From: JALYRV01 sp036675475
Lineage (GTDB): Bacteria; Acidobacteriota; Vicinamibacteria; Vicinamibacterales; SCN-69-37
Assembly (NCBI GenBank): GCA_036675475.1
Contig: JAKFEY010000037.1
Location: forward strand, 1-64,000
Direction: 5' to 3'
Length of the DNA stretch: 64,000 nt
A model generated the notes under the pieces. It did no database searches and was not told where the DNA came from. It saw only the letters and a program-made list of their open reading frames with translations. The translations under genes were made by a program, and so were the position numbers. Of this stretch, positions 60,336 through 64,000 are shown piece after piece; the stretch's first letter is position 1; every line of letters begins with the position of its first letter.

Positions 60336-60848
60336 ATGGTTGACCTGAAGAGACTGTCGCCCACCGCGATCCCGGCGGCGCTGCAGAAGGCGGAGCGGTA
60401 TCGGCTGCTCAACGAGCCGGAGCAGGCGGAGAGCATCTGCGAGGATGTGCTGACCATCGATCCGGAGAACGCCGAAGCGAAGGCGATGCTGATCCTGGCG
60501 CTCTCCGACCAGCTGGCCGACGGATCGCCCGATCGCGGCGAGGCGCTGGCGCGGGCGCAGGCGCTGGCGGCGAGCGTGGCGTCGGAATATCACCGCGCGT
60601 ATTTCCGCGGCCTGATCGCCGAGCGGCGCGCGCGCGCGCTGCTTGCGCGGGGCGGCGCGGGATCACGCGCGGCGGCGGGCGAGTGGCTGCGCGAGGCGAT
60701 GCAGCGGTTCGCCGAGGCCGAGCCGCAGCGGCCGGCGGATGATGACTCGTCGATTCTGCGCTGGAACGCGTGCCAGCGCCTGCTCGACAGGCACAAGGAG
60801 TTGGCTGAGACTGGACATGACAGGGTAGATCCGGTCATGTCTGAGTAG
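60336..60848 (+). CDS. hypothetical helical-repeat (TPR-like) protein
   Basis: About 170 residues from the ATG at 60336, eight bases after GAGGAGG (an in-frame GTG at 60330 is too close). The first 70 residues, with KAERYRLLNEPEQAESICEDVLTIDPENAEAKAMLILALSDQLA, form TPR-like helices; the rest is helical and charged, with DDSSILRWNACQRLL. No enzyme motif is visible. The likely role is scaffolding or assembly. The 31-bp repeat copy 2 begins one base after its stop. Confidence 0.6.
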   Translation: MVDLKRLSPTAIPAALQKAERYRLLNEPEQAESICEDVLTIDPENAEAKAMLILALSDQLADGSPDRGEALARAQALAASVASEYHRAYFRGLIAERRARALLARGGAGSRAAAGEWLREAMQRFAEAEPQRPADDDSSILRWNACQRLLDRHKELAETGHDRVDPVMSE

Positions 60849-60879
60849 TTCAGAGTTGGTGAGTTGAGAATTAAGAATT
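60849..60879 (-). repeat. 31-bp intergenic repeat, copy 2 (inverted relative to copy 1)
   Basis: The reverse complement of 60849-60879 matches 47757-47787 at 30 of 31 bases. It starts right after the TPR-like gene and runs into the end of the PilZ gene, covering its stop codon. As with copy 1, it sits between convergent genes. Confidence 0.8.
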
Positions 60880-61665
60880 GCTGTCGCGGCTGTTGCGCTG
60901 GGCGTAGCCGGCGATTCTCGGGTCGGACTCGTTGAACTCGAGGCCGGCGCGATAGCGCGGGCCGCCGCTGCCTTTGGGCAGCTCGAACGACGCCCACGCC
61001 ACCGTGGCGCGCAGGCGCGCGTCGGGCTCGAGCGGCAGCGAGATGCGCACCTTCTGATTGGGCCGCAGCGCGCTGACCGACACCACGTGCGCGCCGCCTT
61101 CCGACAGGTCCACCACCGTCGCGTCCTTGCCGTCGATCTGCGCCACGATGCCGTCGCGCATGCGGTAGCGCGGATGCCGCCGCGTGCCGCGCCAGTCGAT
61201 GTGCGCCACGGGCGTCGCCGTCGCGGCCGCCGCTGATGAGGTCGCCGCAGGCGAAGCCGCCGGCGCCGTCTGCGGAGCCGGGACGGGCGGTGGAGCAGCC
61301 GGAGCAGCGGCCGGAGGCGCCACCGCCACCGAACCGCTCGAACCACTCGACCCCCCCGAACCATTCGAACCTGCCTCCGGCTTGACGATCACCCGCGAGT
61401 AATCCCCCGTGTGCGACAGCACGCGGATCTCGGCGTTCGAACAGCCGGGGTCGGCCTTGATGCGGTTGATGAGGGCGGCGCCGCGCGGCGTGGCGGCGAA
61501 GAAACGCTCGAGCACGACCAGCGGCGGGCGGTTCAGCGTGATCGCTTCGAGCGCTTCGAGCGGCTGCGCGTCGGAGAAGCGCAGCGTATGGCCCGACACG
61601 GCGGCGCGCTGTTCGAGCGCCGGAAGCAGATCACTGGATGCTATGAGAACCGCTGCGGGGGGCAC
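60871..61665 (-). CDS. PilZ-domain protein with an N-terminal receiver-like region
   Basis: A 264-residue protein with a GTG start. Residues 1-95 look like a degenerate response-regulator receiver (VLIASSDLLPALEQRAAVSGHTLRF, LNRPPLVVLERFF, RVLSHTGDY). A Gly/Ser/Ala/Pro-rich linker follows (about 98-155). The PilZ domain (about 158-255) has the c-di-GMP-binding RRHPRYRMR and DLSEGGAHV motifs. It probably binds c-di-GMP and changes motility or adhesion, but no such genes are near. Confidence 0.78.
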   Translation of the reverse strand: MPPAAVLIASSDLLPALEQRAAVSGHTLRFSDAQPLEALEAITLNRPPLVVLERFFAATPRGAALINRIKADPGCSNAEIRVLSHTGDYSRVIVKPEAGSNGSGGSSGSSGSVAVAPPAAAPAAPPPVPAPQTAPAASPAATSSAAAATATPVAHIDWRGTRRHPRYRMRDGIVAQIDGKDATVVDLSEGGAHVVSVSALRPNQKVRISLPLEPDARLRATVAWASFELPKGSGGPRYRAGLEFNESDPRIAGYAQRNSRDSNS

Positions 61666-61711
61666 AGCCTCTAAGTTTACACGCCGCAGGCCCGTAGCCG
61701 GGCCGCGCGCG

Positions 61712-62077
61712 TCACCCGCCGAGGACTTCCTTGACCTTTTCGATCAGCTGCTGGCGCACGAAGGGCTTCTGCAGCAGCGCCTGGTGCGGGCCGAGGTCGC
61801 CGGGCGCCACATAGCCCGACACGAAGATGATTTTCAGGTCCTCCTGCTTCGCGCGCAGGTGGCGCGCGAGCTCGGGGCCCTTCATGTACGGCATCACCAC
61901 GTCGGTGACGAGCACGTCGATGTGGGGAATGCCTTTTTCCACCTCGAGCGCTTCGACGCCGTTGCGCGCCTCGTGCACGGTATAGCCCTCACGGCGAAGG
62001 GCCTGCGCGAACAGGCCCTTCACCGCAGGCTCATCTTCCACCAGCAGGATGTTGACGGAGGATGGGTCCGAACTCAT
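61712..62077 (-). CDS. single-domain response regulator (CheY-like)
   Basis: A 121-residue receiver with acidic residues in LLVEDEPAVK, phospho-accepting Asp in VLVTDVVMPYMKG and Lys in LLQKPFVRQQL. No output domain, so it probably acts by protein binding or phosphotransfer. Its partner kinase is not in the window. It stands 46 bases upstream of the PilZ gene on the same strand and could be co-transcribed with it. Confidence 0.88.
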   Translation of the reverse strand: MSSDPSSVNILLVEDEPAVKGLFAQALRREGYTVHEARNGVEALEVEKGIPHIDVLVTDVVMPYMKGPELARHLRAKQEDLKIIFVSGYVAPGDLGPHQALLQKPFVRQQLIEKVKEVLGG

Positions 62078-62091
62078 ACCCCTACATTAAC

Positions 62092-64000
62092 TCATCGCAC
62101 TGCGGGATCGGGCAGCACGACCGCGGATTTTTCGAGCGTGCGTCCGCCCACGACCAGCTCGACGCGATACGTGCCCGCGCCGGCGAGTCCCCACATGTAG
62201 TTGGGATCCAGCGGCGCGCCGCCACCGCGTCCGCCCCCGCCGCCCCGCCGCCCGGCGCTCTGCTGCCGCTCGGCCGCGGTCAGCTCGCGCAGCCGCTCCT
62301 GCAGGTCCCACCGCACGGTGTTCAGGCCGGCGGCCTTCGTGCCCGCGATCTCACGGATGAGCCGCGTGCCCTCGTACACGCGCACCTTCACGTCGCCGGC
62401 AGGCGCGCTCTTCAGCCAGTACCGGATCTGCATGCCCGACGGGCGGCTTGGCCCCTCGAAGTTGTGCGAGCTGGTCGCGCGCGGCACCCCGAGCGCGCGC
62501 CACTGCACCACCGGGTTGATGTCGAACAGGTGGGCGTCGGCATTGATCGTCTCGGTCGTCATCTCCTGCAGATGCGACACGTCCGCGATGAAGATGCCGC
62601 GGCCGTGCGTGGCCACCACCAGTTCGTTCTCGCGCGGATGAATCTGCATGTCGTACACGAACTGGCGCGGCATCGTGCCGCGCACGTCCGTCCATGACGC
62701 GCCGCCGTTGAGCGAGGCGTACAGGCCAGGCTCGGTGCCGACGAACAGCAGATTCGGATTGCGATGGTCTTCGCGGATCACGTTGATCGGCTCGTCGGGC
62801 AGATTGCCCGCAATCGACTTCCACGTCTTGCCGTAATCGCTGGTCTTCCACACGAACGGCTTGAAGTCGTCATTGCGGTACCCGGTCACGCTGACGTACG
62901 CCACCGCCGGATCGTGCGCCGACGCCGTCACGCGGCTCACCCAGTAGCCCGGGTGCGACGGGATGTTCGCCGTGACGTTGGTCCACTCCGGCTGTCCGGT
63001 TGCCGGGCACGCATTCCTCGTGAACTGCACATTCCCATCGTCGGTGCCCACCCAGAGCATGCAGGGCGCGATGGGCGACTCGTCGAGAGTAGTGATGGTC
63101 GCAAACTGGATGTTGCCGCGGCCGTCGCGGAACTTCGGATCGTTCTTCGTGAGGTCGGGGCTGACGAGCGTCCAGTTTTCGCCGCGGAAGGTGGATCGCA
63201 GCACGCGGCTGGCGCCGAGGTAGATCACGTCGGCGTCGTGGCGCGAGACGAGAATCGGCGGGTTCCAGTTGTAGCGCAGCGTGCTGGCCTCGGGGCCGCG
63301 GTAGGCAATCGGGTTGCGCACGCCGGTTTCGAGGTCGAGCCGCTGCAGTCCGCCGCCGAACTGCGACGAGTTGTACAGCCAGCGGTTCTCGCGCCAGTCG
63401 ACGACGTTGTGCATGCCGTCGCCGCCGCCCACGCGCGACCAGTCTTCGAAGGTGATCGGCTGGCCGTTCTTCTTCGTGCTCGGCCCGCACCACGAGCCGT
63501 TGTCCTGCAGGCCGCCGCACACGTTGTACGGCATCGCCATGTCCAGGCCCACGGCGTAGTACTGCGCCAGCGGCATGTCGTCGGGGTGATACCAGTTGGC
63601 GCCGGCGTCGAACGATACGCCCATGCCGTGGTCATAGCCGAGAATCAGGTGCCGGCTGTCGCGCGGATTGATCCACAGCGCGTGGTTGTCGCCGCCGAAG
63701 TTGAACGGCCGCGTCCACGTCTTGCCGCCGTCGGTGGTGTGATGCACGCCGACGCCGAGCACGTACACGTGATTCTTGTCGCTCGGATCGACGCGAATCT
63801 GCGCGTAGTAGTAGGGCGGGCCTTCACCTACGCCCTGGCCCGACACGTTCGTCCACGTCTTGCCGCCGTCGATGGACTTGTAGATTTCGTTGCCGATCGA
63901 CGGCGCCTTCGGCGTTTCGCGCCCCTCGAGCAGCTGCTTGCGCCGCTCGGCGTCGCTCACGCCCTTCGAGTTGACGTTCTCCACCGTCGCGTACATCGTC
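62092..64000 (-). CDS. Asp-box (VPS10/sortilin-like) beta-propeller exo-protein, 5' end missing
   Basis: At least 636 residues; the frame is open to the right edge of the window, so the N-terminus is missing. It has repeated Asp-box motifs S/T-x-D-x-G-x-T/N-W (SIDGGKTW, TTDGGKTW, TSDYGKTW, SLNGGASW), giving a multi-bladed beta-propeller as in sialidases and VPS10 domains, followed by a Gly/Arg-rich loop and a beta-sandwich. Large exported proteins of this class are common in Acidobacteriota; their substrate is unknown. The stop lies 14 bases before the CheY-like gene start. Confidence 0.8.
   Translation of the reverse strand, partial: TMYATVENVNSKGVSDAERRKQLLEGRETPKAPSIGNEIYKSIDGGKTWTNVSGQGVGEGPPYYYAQIRVDPSDKNHVYVLGVGVHHTTDGGKTWTRPFNFGGDNHALWINPRDSRHLILGYDHGMGVSFDAGANWYHPDDMPLAQYYAVGLDMAMPYNVCGGLQDNGSWCGPSTKKNGQPITFEDWSRVGGGDGMHNVVDWRENRWLYNSSQFGGGLQRLDLETGVRNPIAYRGPEASTLRYNWNPPILVSRHDADVIYLGASRVLRSTFRGENWTLVSPDLTKNDPKFRDGRGNIQFATITTLDESPIAPCMLWVGTDDGNVQFTRNACPATGQPEWTNVTANIPSHPGYWVSRVTASAHDPAVAYVSVTGYRNDDFKPFVWKTSDYGKTWKSIAGNLPDEPINVIREDHRNPNLLFVGTEPGLYASLNGGASWTDVRGTMPRQFVYDMQIHPRENELVVATHGRGIFIADVSHLQEMTTETINADAHLFDINPVVQWRALGVPRATSSHNFEGPSRPSGMQIRYWLKSAPAGDVKVRVYEGTRLIREIAGTKAAGLNTVRWDLQERLRELTAAERQQSAGRRGGGGGRGGGAPLDPNYMWGLAGAGTYRVELVVGGRTLEKSAVVLPDPAVR

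Noticed and set aside
60073..60348. Possible 91-codon gene between sdhB and the TPR-like gene
   Set aside because: Arg-rich low-complexity product with no motif; it would read across the long inverted repeat and run past the start of the next gene.

Overview
The window looks like a chromosomal segment of a high-GC Gram-negative bacterium, most probably an Acidobacteriota of the Vicinamibacteria type. The clues are an Oar-like TonB receptor with a carboxypeptidase-regulatory N-terminus, an FtsX/MacB permease of the acidobacterial orphan-permease kind, an Asp-box (VPS10/sortilin-like) exo-protein, and very dense coding with ATGA/GTGA stop-start overlaps. This placement is inferred from gene content; no 16S or tRNA gene is present. 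The longest stretch without a gene is about 260 bases (60077-60335), so no gap exceeds 300 bases. I see no CRISPR array, insertion sequence, tRNA or rRNA.

Layout. 1-724: VapBC-type toxin-antitoxin pair with a palindromic operator. 756-3676: TonB-dependent receptor and a divergent methyltransferase. 3609-8583: APC-superfamily permease divergent from a KdpD/KdpE-like two-component system, then a DUF1259 exported protein; a shared sequence motif lies upstream of both the kinase and the DUF1259 gene. 8742-13457: the most striking locus, a compact five-gene Kai-like operon encoding a histidine kinase with a C-terminal RsbU-N/KaiA-like helical domain, KaiB, a two-domain KaiC with the dual phosphosites conserved, and two consecutive response regulators each fused to a KaiB domain. 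13501-23319: copper/silver-type efflux island (Cys-rich exported protein, CusA-like RND pump with a YtkA-like tail, TolC-like protein, CusB-like adaptor with a cupredoxin tail, then cytochrome c, a His-rich YHS protein and a second Cys-rich protein on the other strand).

23786-35583: a long leftward heme operon, hemA-hemC(D)-hemB-hemL-kinase-regulator-hemE-hemN-hemY, coupled by overlapping stops and starts, with a two-component system in the middle and an amino-acid antiporter plus a DDAH-like amidinohydrolase at the end. hemH is divergent at 35677. 36699-37054 holds a decayed ArsR/AHSA1 gene. 37069-43003: small secreted and membrane proteins, DinB, DedA, a glycine-zipper protein, the Oar-like receptor and FtsB. 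43083-47758: CutA, a cystathionine gamma-lyase/synthase-family enzyme, an RsbU-type PP2C phosphatase and a DUF2007-RNase III fusion.

47789-52763: leftward hutH, DinB, hutU and AAA ATPase genes. 52816-56592: purA and a MacB-like permease. 56674-60076: succinate dehydrogenase (membrane subunit, SdhA, SdhB) behind a hairpin that includes the ribosome binding site. 60336-64000: a small helical-repeat protein, a PilZ protein, a CheY-like receiver and the 3' part of an Asp-box protein that runs off the window. A 31-bp intergenic repeat occurs twice (47757-47787 and, inverted, 60849-60879), both times between convergent gene ends.
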